From positions 35,151,001 through 35,215,000 of the forward strand of contig OX327683.1 in NCBI GenBank assembly GCA_946807835.1: a stretch of DNA of 64,000 nucleotides. The letters are read 5' to 3'. The stretch comes from Ailanthus altissimus. Its lineage: Eukaryota; Streptophyta; Magnoliopsida; Sapindales; Simaroubaceae. Under the pieces are notes generated by a model that was given only the letters and a program-made list of their open reading frames with translations, searched no databases and was not told where the DNA came from. This document shows, in pieces, positions 11,059 through 28,047 of this stretch. The position numbers and the translations under genes are program-made. How positions within the stretch are numbered: the stretch's first letter is position 1; each line of letters opens with the position of its first letter.

Positions 11059-13018
11059 CTACATTGGGGCACTGGTGTTGGTGTTCGATTCTATTATGGA
11101 AGTGATGGACTGGATTGGACCGGACCGGACTGGACTGGACCCGAGGGCCGACTTTGCTGGAAGATACACGAACCAGTTTCAATAAAATCAATCAAAAGCA
11201 AAGCTGAAGCACTTTAGATTTTTGCTTTTGAGTTTTGACTGGTTTGTTTGATCGAGACGGCCTTTTAGGATGTCTTATCTCTTATGTGTTCGTTTTTACG
11301 ACTTTTGCTTTTTGCGGGTGTTTTTGTTTTCTTAAAAAGCAATAAACAGTAAATGGTCGACAAAACTTTTAAATAAATAAAGAGGAATCTTTTAACAAAG
11401 ATCACGTGGGAATGGTGGGATTCGGGGACTGGTCTATGTTTAGTCATAGACCAATCAATCATCTTGACGTACCAACCTCATACATTAGAAGGGTAAAATC
11501 AGTCGTTTTTGAATTTGGGCTATTAACAGTACACTGTCACTCACTTTTTTTTTTAAAAAAAACAGTACACTGTCGAGTAATAAATAAATTATATTTTCAT
11601 GGTTTTAATTTTAATTATATTGTTTTTATTTAATTATAAAATCAATTTTTTAAAATAATTTTATTATATAAATAATTAAAATATTTTTTAAAAATAAAAA
11701 TATTTTTATTTTTTCAAATAAGTAAAATGAGTAACAATATAATTAAAATTAAAATTATTATCAAAATTTAATTTGTGCGAAACTGTTAATTTCATTAGTC
11801 ATTACTCGTAAGATTTAATTTGTGTTGTTGACATTAGTATTAAAAAAATGATTATGCATGGCTTATAACAAAAATAATGTTATTACTATTATTCCCTTTT
11901 TAAACTTAAAAGACTTTTGGACCATGTCTTATAATAGATCATAGATTATAGTATTAAAGAAAATGCTACTTAATAAATTAGGTATATTAACATTGTCATC
12001 TTTAAAAGTTTGCACAAATTATATTTTAATAATCAAATCATCATTAAAATAGCGATTCACTCATAAGAATATATAGTTGATGGAAACTAGTTAACAAGAC
12101 CTACTTCTCAATTGGTTCATCGGACAGGCTGCTTATAAGAATAAGGCCACTAAAACCATTTAAGTTAATTATAAAAAAAATAAAATGTAAAAAAAGACTA
12201 TAATACCACAAACAGGATAACAAAAAAAAAAGTACATTTTACTATCATTCACTTTAAAAATATTTTAATTATTTATACAATATAATTATAAAAATATTTT
12301 TATTTTTTTAATTAAATAAATAATAATAATGTAATGAAAATTTAATTTGCGCCAACTTTAAGGGGACCATATCAATAAATTAACGAAGACAAAATAACAT
12401 TAATTAGTCCTATATTTATTTGGATAAGACAATAATATTATATGTCCGTCGTCGTTTCACTTTCATAATTAATACTTACCTGTGGTCCTTAAATCTCCAC
12501 GTGCTTCGACAGAGTCATGGGATCCACCAAAGCCCGTGGTCACAAACTCCTTTTTTTTAATAATAAAAAAAATCGAATGGGAACTGGGCTTCTATATGAG
12601 AAGGCAAAATGTTGTTGGGCCTCCACAAGTCACTGAAAATAGACTATTAGTTTTCATGGCCTAAACAAATATTTGTCGAAAGTAATGGTCCAGGTTAACC
12701 AACTCACATGGATTGGGTTTCGGAATTGAATTTGTTAAGAGTGGTCCAAAATAATGGCTCAACCCCCACTTTTCATCTCATCACACCCCTTTTTTTTTTA
12801 GTACATATAATTTAAAATTCTTAAATTTCTCATTATATTATAACCCATCTAGTTTTCATTTTACCCTGATTGTTACTTATTGACAATTTCAGTGCGCTCA
12901 TCAACAACTCTCTATTTTAGTTCTTTAACATATCATTAATTCAATTTCTTTTTTTTTTCTTATTAAATTTAATTAACATGAAATAAGACCATAATTCACC
13001 ACGTAACAATAAAAAAAA
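11059..13018. other. Spacer between two retrotransposons, no gene seen
   Basis: It begins with a short GGACY-rich stretch at 11112-11143 (GGACCGGACCGGACTGG), then turns AT-rich. Palindromic AT-rich text and homopolymers dominate 11600-12450. A CACGTG occurs at about 11403 and at about 12498. No convincing coding exon was found. Confidence 0.45.
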
Positions 13019-16000
13019 TGTGTGAAAGTCAATTAAAAATTATTGTAAAATATTTTGAGAAACAAGTTAAGTGCGTTGGGTGTGCGAATAAGTAAAATGG
13101 ATGCGAAATGAGGCCAAAGGAGAAGACATCATTGCTCAGGCCTGGGCGTTGCGGCGCTCTTAGGTAGAGATTACAGTGCCACAGAGCCAAAAGACTAGTG
13201 CTGTGGCGTTAGGAGAAATCGTGCTCAGCGCTATCGCGCTAGAGAGCTAACGTCGTAGCGCTGGTGTTGGAAAAATTATTTCCCATTTTAAACTCTTTCC
13301 TAAGTGTACCAATACTCCCACTCGTTTTAAAATTAACTTAGGTTGTCCTAAAGCCTATATAAAGACTCTCTATTAACTTGTAACATACATCTTTGTGAAA
13401 AGAGTGATATTTAATTAGAGAAATCTCTAGTTTACAAGAGATAATTGTGTTCGTTGTGAGTTCTTGAGTTCTTTCTTATAAAAGACATATTTTATGAGTG
13501 TCTTGTGATTTAATAATAAAAGAGTAAGATCTTGATCCATCATAGACGTAGGTAAGTTGTCGAACCACGTAAATTCTGTGTATTTTTTCTTCTATTTTCT
13601 ATCTCTAGATTATTCTTAATTGCTTGATTGCTATATTATATGCTTGGATTTATTGCTTGATAATCGCTTTCACTTTAACAAACTAGTATCAAAGTTAGAT
13701 TTAAAGTAAACATGACCACACTCAATTATGAGGTAGAGAAATTCGACGGGACGAATGACTTTAATATTTGAAAAATGAAGGTTAATGCATTTTTTGTGAG
13801 CCAATGATTAGACTCGGTCGGCATTAGAGAAGATTGTAGCTCCATCTAGTAAAAAGAGAATATGATAGTCATCTAAAGCTGAAGCAAAAAAAAGAGACAT
13901 TCAAAAAAGAGCTCACAGTACAATCATTCTATTATTGAGTGATGTAGTACTAAAGAAAGTAACAGATGAGACGACGACATTTAGTCTTTGAAAGAATCTT
14001 GACTCTCTTTATATGCAAAAGTCGTTGGCTAATAGATTGCATATAAAGAAGAAGTTGTATTAGTTGTCCATGTCAAAATGGACACCGATGAAAGACCATA
14101 TAGACACCTTCAACAAAAGCATTATTGATATTGAGTCTAACAACATCAAGATAAAGGATGAAGATAAGAAAATTATTCTGCTAAGTTCACTTCTTAAGAG
14201 TTATGAGAGCTTTGTTGATACGTTACTCTACGGAAGATAGAGTTTAGCAATAAGCGATGTAAAATCATTATTAAACTCAAAGCTATAAAGAAAGTAGATT
14301 GAGGACAATGCAAAAAATTTATCAGTAATAGAAAGATCTTCACATAGATATAGGAAGAAGAAGGGCTATAAATCTAAGTTCAGGACTTATAGAAAGTGCT
14401 ATTACTGGAAGAAAGAGGCGCACTTTATAAAGGGCTGTCTGAAGAATAAAGCACAAGAAAAGAAAAAAGCGGATGCTATGCTTGTCTATGATGATAGCTA
14501 CGACAGCGCAAAGATTCTAGTCGCTACTGATGGTAAGAGCACTGAATAATGAGTTCTTAATTCTGGTTGTACTTTTCACATGTGCCCATATAAGTCTTGG
14601 TTTATAAATTTTAAGCCCATTAGTGTTGGAAATATGTTAATGGGTAATTACGTTACTTTCCAAATGATAAGAATTGATAGTATCAAACTTAAATTGCATG
14701 ATAGGCGAGTAAGAGAGTTAACAGACGTTAGGTATGTTTCCGACCGCAAGAGAAACTTGATCTTATTAGAGATTTTAGACCAAAATGGGTATTCCATCAA
14801 GATCAACGATGGATTTTGAGATTATTAAAGGGTTCCATAGTTATAATGAGAGGTGAAAAGCGTAAGGGCATTTATGTGTTAAAGGGAGAGGTTGTAAGTG
14901 ATTCTGCATTATTTTCTATAAATGATGAGAATATGCAAACCAAGTTGGGGTATTTTAGACTAGCATACCTAGGTGAAAGAAACCCGAATAAGTTATTTAG
15001 TCAAAAGATGTTTGGTGATGATAAATTCTAGCAATTGGAGTTTTATAAGCATTATATGTTAGGGAAAGCATATAGAGTGAGGTTTAGTATTAGCGAGCAC
15101 AAGACTAAGGGACTATTAACTAGATACACTTAGATCTTTAGGGATCAGTTCAGACAACGACCTATGGTGGGGCTAGATATTTTTTTAGTTTTATTGATGA
15201 CTATTCGAATAAGCTGTGGGTCTATATGTTGAAGAGCAAATGTCAAGTATTTGATACATTCAAGACTTAAAAAGCTCTTGTTGAAAATTAAACTTATAAA
15301 AAGATTAAGAAGCTAAGAATTGACAATGGTCTTGAGTTTTGCAATATAAATTTTGATGAGTTTTGTACCAAGTATGGGATTGTAAGGCATAGAATTGTGA
15401 GATCAATATCGCAGCAGAATAGTATAGCTAAGAGAATGAATAGAACCCTACATGAAAGGGTTAGATACTTACTTACCAATGCAAAGATGCCCAAGAAATT
15501 CTGAGGAGAAGCTGTGGTAAGTATAACTTATTTGATTAATAGAAGTTCTTTCTCGGTGATAGACTTCAAAATACCAAAAGAAAAATGGTTTGACAGCCCT
15601 TCTGAGTATAACCACCTCAAAAATTTTGGTTGTCCTACTTTTATTCATGTTAAGGAGGACAAATTAAAATATAAAGCTATCAAAGAGGTATTCATAGGGT
15701 ATCTTGAAGGTGTGAAAGGATACAAGGTGTGGTGTAGAGAGTTGACACCATCAATAAGTATCATAAGTCGTGACGTGATGTGACGTTTGATGAGACGACA
15801 ATATTGGCAACCTCCCACGAATATAAGAAATAAGAACATGTGTTCAAGGAAGACTTAGTATCTGAGTCAATAAACGTTGAAGTAAAACCTGAGTGTAGAT
15901 CTGATATACCCATAGATCAGCATTCAACAAGAAGATTTTTGAATATAAGCCAAGAACACTGACAAGTTTCTCAAAATCTATCCAAAGTAAGACTATGACT

Positions 16001-18418
16001 CCTGAGATGGAACTTAAATAATACTAGCTAGGCTAATAAAAATTATTAACCCACCAATCATGTATGTACAAGCAAATTTGGTTGTTTATGCCTTTAACTC
16101 TGCTTACACTCTTGAATTTGATGAGTCTAAAACATATGATAAGACTACGAAGAGTGATAATAAAAATGAATGGTAGCAAGCAATGAAAAAAGAGATTGGT
16201 TCTCAGGAAGAATAATACCTGAGAGTTGGTAGAGATATCTTAAAAGAAACTAGTGAGTTACAAATGAGTGTATAAGGTTAAGGATGATATAGCAGGGGTA
16301 GAGCCTATAATATTTAAGGTTAGGCTAGTTGCATAAGATTTTACTTAGAAAGAGGGAGTTGACTTTCATGAGATATTCTCTAGAGTCGTCAAGAATACAT
16401 TCATTAGAATTTTGTTAGTCATGTATGCAAACCTTGATTTATATCTAGAGCAAATGGATGTAAAGATAGTTTTTCTGCATAGAGTGCTTGAAAAGACAAT
16501 TTACATGGCACATTCGCAAGGGTTTGTAGAGCCCGGTTAAGAAAAGTATGCGTGTTTACTGAAGAATTCATTATATGGGTTAAAGCAATCACCTAGACAG
16601 TAGTATAAGATATTTGATGAGTTTATGATGGCTTATGAATTTAGTAAAAACGAGTGTGACAGATGTATACACTTTAAGAGGTTGAGCAGTGGGATAATAT
16701 ATTTACTTCTGTACGTTGATGATATGTTGATTGCATATATAAATATGAAAGAAATATAGAAATTCAAGAAACAATTGAGTGGCGAGTTTGAGATGAAGGC
16801 TTTGGGAGCAATAAAGAGGATATTAGGTATGGATATTATAAGAGAAAGAAGAGATGTTATCTTATTGTCACAACAACGGTATATACTTAGGATGCTATAA
16901 AGGTTTGGTAGGTCTAATACAAAAGCTGTTTTCACTCATTTGGCCATGCATTTTAAATTTTTAACAGCATAATCGCCAATGTTCAAAGATGAGAAACTAC
17001 ATATGCATAAAGTATCGTACGCAAGCATTGTGAGGAGTATCATGTACGCGATGGTTTACCCCAGACTAGACATAGCACATACTATGAGTGTGATGAGTAT
17101 ATACATGACGAATCTAAGAAAGGATTGTTAGCTTGTAGTGAAGTGAATATTGAGATATCTTAAGGGAACGTTAGATTATGGATTGATGTATAAAAGGGTT
17201 AAAGATATTAGTGTAATGGTAAGAGGATATGTAGACTCAGATTATGCAGATGATCTAAACAAGAGGAGATATTTGACGGGTTACATATTCATAGTGTTTA
17301 GGTATAGTGTGTATTGGAGATCACTTCTACAACATATGATTGCACTATCTACCACAGAGGTGGAGTACATAGCTATTAGAGAAGCTATTAAGGATACCAT
17401 GTGAGTGAAAGAAATATGCACGGAGGTAATGGCTACTGAATATATGAACACCGATGTGTATTGTGATAGTCAGAATGTCATACGCTTAAGTAAGAATCAA
17501 GTGTTTTACGAGAGGTCTAAATACATTGATGTGCGGCTCTATTACATTCGAGAGATTGTTCAAAGTAGTAAGATTAGTCTAATATATATAGCGTCATTTA
17601 AAAATACTGCTAATATGTTGACTACGCCACTGCTATTGGTTAAGTTTGTCGTATACAAAAACTTAACCAAAGTCACTATTATGTGAGGATAACTAAAGAT
17701 GCAGATATGAAAGATCATGAATACTTTGTGAATAATTTTAAATTATGGAGGGGGTTTATAGAAAAATTAATTAAAATTTATTATAATATAATTTATGGAA
17801 CAAGTCAAGTGTGTTAAGTGTGTGAGAAAGCAAAATGAATGAGAATTGAGATAAACGGAAAAGGCATCTAAGCACCGTGGCGCTCCTAGACAGAGATTAC
17901 AGCACCGCAGCGCTGAGAGAAATCATGCTCAGCGCCACGGTGCCAAAGAGCCAGTGCCACGGTGCCAGAGAGTAAGTAAAAACTATTTTCCGTTTTAAAC
18001 TTCTTCTTAAGTATACCATGACTCTTTAATTCGACTCTCACTCATTTTAGGATTAACCTAGATTGTTATAAAATCTATATAAAAGTTCTCTATTAGCTTA
18101 TAAATACGTCTTTGTAAAGGGAAAGATCTTTGTGAGTTTTGTGATATTTAGTGAGAGAAATCTTTACTTTATAAGAGAGAATTGTATTCTTTATAAGTTT
18201 TTGAGTTCTTTATTATAAAAATTATACTTTTGTGAGTTTTTTGTGATTCAATAATAAAAAAGTGAGATCTTGATCCGCCCTAGACGTAAGCAAGTTGCCG
18301 AACTACGTAAATTTTATTTATTTTTTCTTTTACTTTCTTTTTCTAAATTATTCTTAATTGTTTGATTGTTATATTATATACTTTAGTCTATTACTTAATT
18401 ATTGATTTTGTTTTAATA
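13019..18418 (+). mobile_element. Old, decayed Ty1/copia-type LTR retrotransposon
   Basis: A 5' LTR of about 660 bp (13019/13021-13680, TGTGAAAGTC ... CTTTAACA) and a 3' LTR of about 664 bp (about 17755-18418) align along their length but with many differences. A mutated primer-binding site TAGTATCAAAGTT lies at 13684-13696 and a polypurine tract GGAGGGGG at about 17747-17754. The interior carries a copia-order polyprotein full of stop codons and frameshifts. Both LTRs share an unusual GC-rich patch within the AT-rich element, built on CAGCGC/GTGGCGC (about 13140-13270 and 17870-17970). Outer ends are approximate because the terminal bases have decayed. Confidence 0.85.
13712..17686 (+). pseudogene. 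Copia gag-protease-integrase-RT-RNase H polyprotein, broken
   Basis: The frame starts at ATG 13712 (MTTLNYEVEKFDGTND, typical copia gag) but has stops within 20 codons. A zinc knuckle is recognisable at about 14390-14445, with one of its cysteines changed to Trp. Integrase-like text follows (RQPWWG-type region near 15160; N-E-F-like ILRIDNGLEF near 15310). The reverse transcriptase core LYVDDMLIA lies near 16712-16740. RNase H follows at 17150-17686 with ALSTTEVEYIA and the acidic DSQNVI region. Many TAG/TGA changes and small indels scattered along the length show long decay. Confidence 0.85.
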
Positions 18419-18966
18419 AATAAAAAATAAATACATCATGCATCCAAATAATGAGATTGCCACCGATTATTAAAAAGTAAATAGAAATTGCTCCATTTCA
18501 ATTTTAGTTGTTGACAGTTCAAAAATGTTATTGGTGAATTCATTTATCCACACACATCTATATTTAAGGAACGAAAGATTGAGTTGTGAAAAAAAAGTAG
18601 TAAAATTCAGTTGCGGTAACCAAATTAATTGGTTTCATATAAATGAAACCAATTGGTTTAAATATAAAAAATTAAATCAAATCAAATTAATTAAGTTCGG
18701 TTTAATTTTTAATTTATTTAAATATATATATTTTTATTTGAATAGAATTAAAACTGAACCATCAGTCTCAAATAAATAAAACTAAACTCTATATTGAATA
18801 CAATTTTCAATTTAACCGAATCGATGACCACTTTATTTTTCGGTGTTAATATTTCATTATTTGTTTCACCTGAAACGTAAAAGAAGAAAACAAAAAGAAC
18901 AATGAGGACCTCGGTGAAAATATTCCCGAACGCAAATTTTCATTCTAGATTCACCAAATCAGCTGG
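18419..18966. other. AT-rich spacer upstream of the BAM2-type gene, with a perfect hairpin
   Basis: No gene was seen. A 12-bp perfect inverted repeat AATTGGTTTCAT / ATGAAACCAATT with a 4-base loop lies at 18627-18654. Surrounding text is rich in GGTTTAAT-like motifs of the kind left by small DNA transposons. Confidence 0.4.
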
Positions 18967-18974
18967 CACGTGTG
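18967..18974 (+). promoter_or_regulatory. CACGTGTG element (BZR1-BAM response element) upstream of the BAM2-type gene
   Basis: An exact CACGTGTG, continued by CG so that it also contains CGTGTG and GTGTGCG. CACGTGTG has been described as the site bound by Arabidopsis BZR1-domain beta-amylases (BAM7/BAM8), and CGTG(T/C)G as the brassinosteroid response element. It lies 852 bp upstream of the start codon of a beta-amylase gene and about 10.6 kb from a gene encoding such a factor. Function is inferred only. Confidence 0.5.
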
Positions 18975-19245
18975 CGGTTGATATTGTTGAATTGGAATCC
19001 CACCGTGCCTCGTAAAAGCACCTAATGAAAAAGCCCCCTCTCGGATCACGCACAGCAACCGCCTTCACAGATTCCTTTACCCGCCATTCTCTCTCTCTCA
19101 CTCGTCTTCTACTTCTACTACTATACTTGTGATATTTTCTCGGGAAACGGAGGGAAAGAAAATTAAAACTCAAACCGAGCTCTTACACTTCACACTTTTT
19201 AAGTTCATTCCACTAGAGAAGCATTCCTCAGAACGAAATTATTTT

Positions 19246-19406
19246 ATGAATCTTGATAAAAATTCAAAAGAGTTTGAATTTGATCACATTTCAAGTCTGT
19301 TTATTGTTAGTAAGTCTTATTTCTCTCAACTCATTTCCATTTTCCATTGAAGCAAAAAGACCGTTAGGGTTTCAATTTCGAAATGGCTATTTCTTCGGTC
19401 CCTTAG
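19246..19406 (+). repeat. First copy of a duplicated leader segment of the BAM2-type gene
   Basis: This copy (ATGAATCTTGATAAAAATT ... GGTTTCAATTTCGAAATGGC) pairs with 19696-19850 (ATGAATCTTGATAGAAATT ... GGTTTCAATTTGAGAATGGT). The downstream copy carries the real start codon. This upstream copy also has an ATG in the matching place (19383), opening a 7-codon frame MAISSVP that ends at 19406 and resembles the true N terminus MVTSSIQ. A further frame, MNLDKNSKEF..., opens at 19246 and runs 34 codons. A CT dinucleotide run (about 19569-19591) lies between the copies. Confidence 0.8.
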
Positions 19407-19695
19407 AGTTTAATTTTCTATCTCACATGCACTTCTTACGCTTTTTTGCTTTCTATAAGTTCGCTTACTGGACAAGTTTCTGGAAAAAAAAAAAATTATC
19501 AAACGAATCTTGATCCAATTTGGGGATGGTTCTCTTTTACATTTCCAATTTCATTTGTAGTTAATTGACTCTCTCTCTCTCTCTCTCTCTCATTAGCAAC
19601 AGAGCATTAGGGTTTTCGATTGGAAGATCCAAACCCACTTCTTAGTCCTTACACCTCATGTTTTATAGAGGGGCTCCGTTGAAAGGAACTATCAC

Positions 19696-19825
19696 ATGAA
19701 TCTTGATAGAAATTGGAAAGAGTTTTTTTTTCACATTTCAAAAATTTTTGTTAGTTCTTTTAATATTCTTGTATCTTTTTCATTGTCCATTGAAGTAAAC
19801 AGACCCTCGGGGTTTCAATTTGAGA

Positions 19826-19852
<27 letters not shown>
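19696..19852 (+). promoter_or_regulatory. Upstream reading frame overlapping the BAM2 start codon
   Basis: An ATG at 19696 opens a frame (MNLDRNWKEF...) that stays open past the main ATG at 19826 in another frame and ends near 19852. If present in the mature leader it would strongly reduce initiation at the main start. A leader intron or a transcription start downstream of 19696 would remove it. It is homologous to the frame at 19246 in the first leader copy. Confidence 0.5.
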
Positions 19853-24377
<4,525 letters not shown>

Positions 24378-26817
24378 ATGTCTTGTTAACGCTGCTACAT
24401 ATTGTTGATTACTTGGTTTTTCCTCTCTACTTTGTGTGCATAAAATTCAATGTACTTTGATGGTGTCGTATTAATAGTTCCGTTGGTTGTTTTACATTAA
24501 TATTAGTAAGATTCTGTGAGAATCATCTCATCTCTATTTACTATTTTTTTAATAAAAAAAATCAGTCTTTATTTACAATTAATATTGATGATTTATTTGA
24601 TGAAATCAACTGTTTGCAATAATAATAATTTTAAATTTTAATTATTTATAAGATTTTATTAACCTGCTAAGTATTAAACAGGTAACTTTTTTTATATATA
24701 AAATAGTAATGTTTAGAAATTTTAAAAATAAATAGTTATGATAGTTACGTTTAAAATTGACGTGTAATTGAACTATTTTAAAAACCAAACACTTAATTAT
24801 AAAATTTTCTTTAAAAAATTTAATGTACATTTCTTAACATACTCATTTATCAATAAATCATAATAATAAATATAAGATCAATAATAAGTCATTTTAATGA
24901 AATTAATAAATAATTTGAATATATTCTCAATCATACAAAATTATAATAATGTTGAAGTTTTCGCTTTTTTAACCTGATATAACAATAAAATTATTTCATA
25001 TAATATATCAAGCATTAAGTTCTTAAAAGATCATTTTTAAATATGAATAAGTACTTATAAACATTTAATTTGTCATGCATCAATCGTGATTTTAAAATAA
25101 GAACGCAATCAATGCAAAAATATTTACTGCTATTATTTTAGGGCTAAAAAATACTTATTATTATTGTTATTCTATAATTAATCAATTACAATTATCAAGT
25201 AGTCTCCTAAACGTAATTCAGTTGATCAGGGAAACACACAAAAAAAAAAACCACAATAATTAAGACATTCTATTGTGCTTGTCTCAAATTAAACTGAATT
25301 TAGTGACGTTAATAAATCAAATTTCTATTAATTTTAATATGGTATATTAAAATTAATTATCTTATTAATTTTGTTAATGAACTGGTTAAATAATTTCCAA
25401 AAAGAGCAATGCAAATTTTGTATACTATTAGATGAAATTAATTGTCCATGTTATTTTTCTTAAAGAAATTAAATTGAAACTACAAGAAAGATCAATATGG
25501 TTTGTTAACTGGTTAAATAAATTAAGAATAAACTTGAATTAATCTCATTTTATTTCTCTAGTCTCTCATTGTCTAGTTTTCTCCTTTTGTTGTTATTTAA
25601 TCGTAACTGATTTATTATATATTTTAATTTTCACTCTATTTTTTTACATGTTTCAAATTTCACTTATTTAATCAGCCACCAATAAAAAAGTATCATATAT
25701 CATCATTTATCGATTTTTGTTTATATTGCATTAATAATGTGATAAGTGTCATTACATCTATCACTGAATGCTATGTCATATTAAGAATAATGATTTGTGA
25801 TATAAAATAAATAACTATATCATTATCCAATATAAAGCAATTAGAATTGAGTTAATAAAATTGTCAATTTCATTGCTTTATATTGATTTATCATATTAAA
25901 AAGGATACTCAACAGTTTTAATTAATTTAGTGACTCGTACAATTTATATGCCATATTCAATTTATAGAAATCATACACATTAAAAAAAAAAGTGACATTT
26001 TCTTGCACATACCAAATTTATACATGATAAAATTTTAGACAAAATGAATGTATCATTTCTTAAGATTTTGGATTATTCAATGTTTACAATTATAAATAGA
26101 AAAGGAGATTAAAATTTTTAGATGCAAATTGAAAAGAAAAAATCACAGTTTAAATATGAATTGTTTTTTAAACATAGCTTGAAACAAGAAACAATATCTA
26201 TATAGCATGTAACTATAGTGCATTAACAAGAAGGTTGTAAACAAAAATAAAAAATTATTTTATTTACAACTTTGCATGGCAATTTTATTTTCTTTGATGG
26301 TATACATGAGTTAAATATTGATTTGGTAAGATATACAATAATATTTTATATAAATTTACCTTACATAAGTTGCAATAAGCTAATTATAGGCTATGGTCTT
26401 TATTTTATGCTAGTATTAATGATCATTAAAATATTTTATTTATTGATATTGGTTTTGAATTCTTATATTTTGACCATAAATAATTGATTTTCCTTTAAAA
26501 TATATTATAATATATATTTAGAATGCAATTTAATTTATAATTACTTTAACAAATTCTTAATTAAATTTTGTTTAACTCTAAATAATCTGCAATTTTTATG
26601 TTTATGTATATATTTATTTTAATATTTTTGATGGTGATAAATATTCAATAAATAAATAAATAAATAATTAATAAATATAAATTATTACTTCTAAATATGA
26701 TTTAAGGTAACTTGTTACTTAAAGAAGAATACAATGTTTGTTTATAAAAAATAAACGAGAGAGATTATAATTATAAAATTTCACAACTTAAACCTATTAA
26801 ATCTTTAATTTTTTTTT
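24378..26817. other. AT-rich intergenic region between the two beta-amylase genes
   Basis: The first 200 bases should be 3' untranslated region. The rest is very AT-rich, without coding exons or elements whose ends I could define. Confidence 0.5.
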
Positions 26818-26964
26818 TGAGCACGAGGGCTCAGCTTAGTTGGCTGAGCTCCTTTAAGATTCACATTCTTACTTGGGTTCGAATTTTTTCTCCTCCTAAA
26901 TAGTGTGAAAAAATAAAATATATTGTAATCTTTTTTTTAAAGAAAGATTCTTTAATTTTTTTTT
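26802..26964 (+). mobile_element. Short tRNA-derived SINE with target-site duplication
   Basis: The body (about 26818-26948) begins GAGCACGAGGGCTCAGC and carries a box A-like stretch GGGCTCAGCTTAGTTGG and a box B-like GGGTTCGAATT, the two internal RNA polymerase III promoter parts. It ends in a T-rich tail. It is flanked by a direct repeat TCTTTAATTTTTTTT (26802-26817 and 26949-26964), as expected for reverse-transcribed insertion. Confidence 0.7.
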
Positions 26965-28047
26965 AAAGTACCCAATTAAGTTTGTTGTTGAAAAAAGTTA
27001 TGTTACAATTAACTTGTAATTGTACTTACTTAAAATGGCCCTATAATTTAAGAGTTTGTAATACATCCTTTAAATCATAGGTTCAATTCCCCTCCTTCCT
27101 TATGTATTAAAAAAAAAAATGTCATTTACAATATTATAAATTAATATGAAATAACATAAGTATAAATTTGCTTTGAAAACATAAAATATACATTAAAGTT
27201 TATAATCTCCACCCTCGTATCTTCTTCCTTCTTAAAGCTTTGCAAATGGCTTTGATTTTTTTAATCTAAAAGAAGGATAGTGATTAATGGTATTGCTAAG
27301 AGGAAAGTTTGGTGATTGATGATATTGGTGAGAGGGTGATTAATGTATTGGCTTTTATTTTTTTAATCTAAAAGAAGGATAGTGATTAATAGTGTTGCTA
27401 AGAGGATAATTTGGTGATTGATGATATTGGTGAGAGGGTGATTAATGGTATTGTTGGGATGGTAGATAATGGTTTTATAGTTGATTTTTTTTTTTAGTTT
27501 GTTATTTTGTAATTGTTTTAATTTTTTTATTCTTAATATATTGAATTTGTAATCTTGAACATGTAACATTCGCACTTTAATCGCTATTTATAATAAGAAA
27601 TTAATTAAAAACTAATAATCATTATTTAATTTTATTTTTTTAACCATTATCAATATAACAAAAAAATTAAAAACAAGGGAGTAATGCAATATTTTTCAAT
27701 TTCTCTTTTACCTATTTAATTAAATGGCAATCATAAATAAGTTATTAATGCAATAAAAACACTCACACGGCCCATAAATTTTTCCATTTTTCTTTCTAAT
27801 TTTATTTTCAACTTTCGTTATTGCGCGTAAAATGGTGAATGAAACGACTGGCCGATCGGGTTTGAGGATACTTTTAAACGATATGATGCTTACGTGGCGA
27901 TATTTTATTGGTTTCAGGAAAGCATTGGACTATCCAAGTCGAACGAGCTCATCTTATTAACGGCGAAAACGGTTTTCAGCTTTTTGATAATCGTCTTGTC
28001 AAATGTCAAATGTCAAATGTCGGATATCAATTGTCATGAATCTGGGT
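26965..28047. other. Intergenic region with a 102-bp tandem duplication
   Basis: A unit of 102 bp beginning TTAATCTAAAAGAAGG occurs at about 27261 and again at 27363, reading through to about 27457 with few differences (about 27254-27355 and 27356-27457). Near 28000-28020, AAATGTC is repeated three times. No gene was seen. Confidence 0.6.

Noticed and set aside
12482..12664. Open frame of 60 codons
   Set aside because: Short, in AT-rich spacer, no recognisable product or splice context.
18940..19173. Minus-strand open frame overlapping the BAM2 upstream region
   Set aside because: Low-complexity Arg-rich translation of CT-rich leader DNA, with no family resemblance.
27030..27125. Second SINE-like piece with GGTTCAATTCCC followed by an A run
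   Set aside because: Only a box B-like motif is visible, with no flanking duplication, so it is too weak to call.
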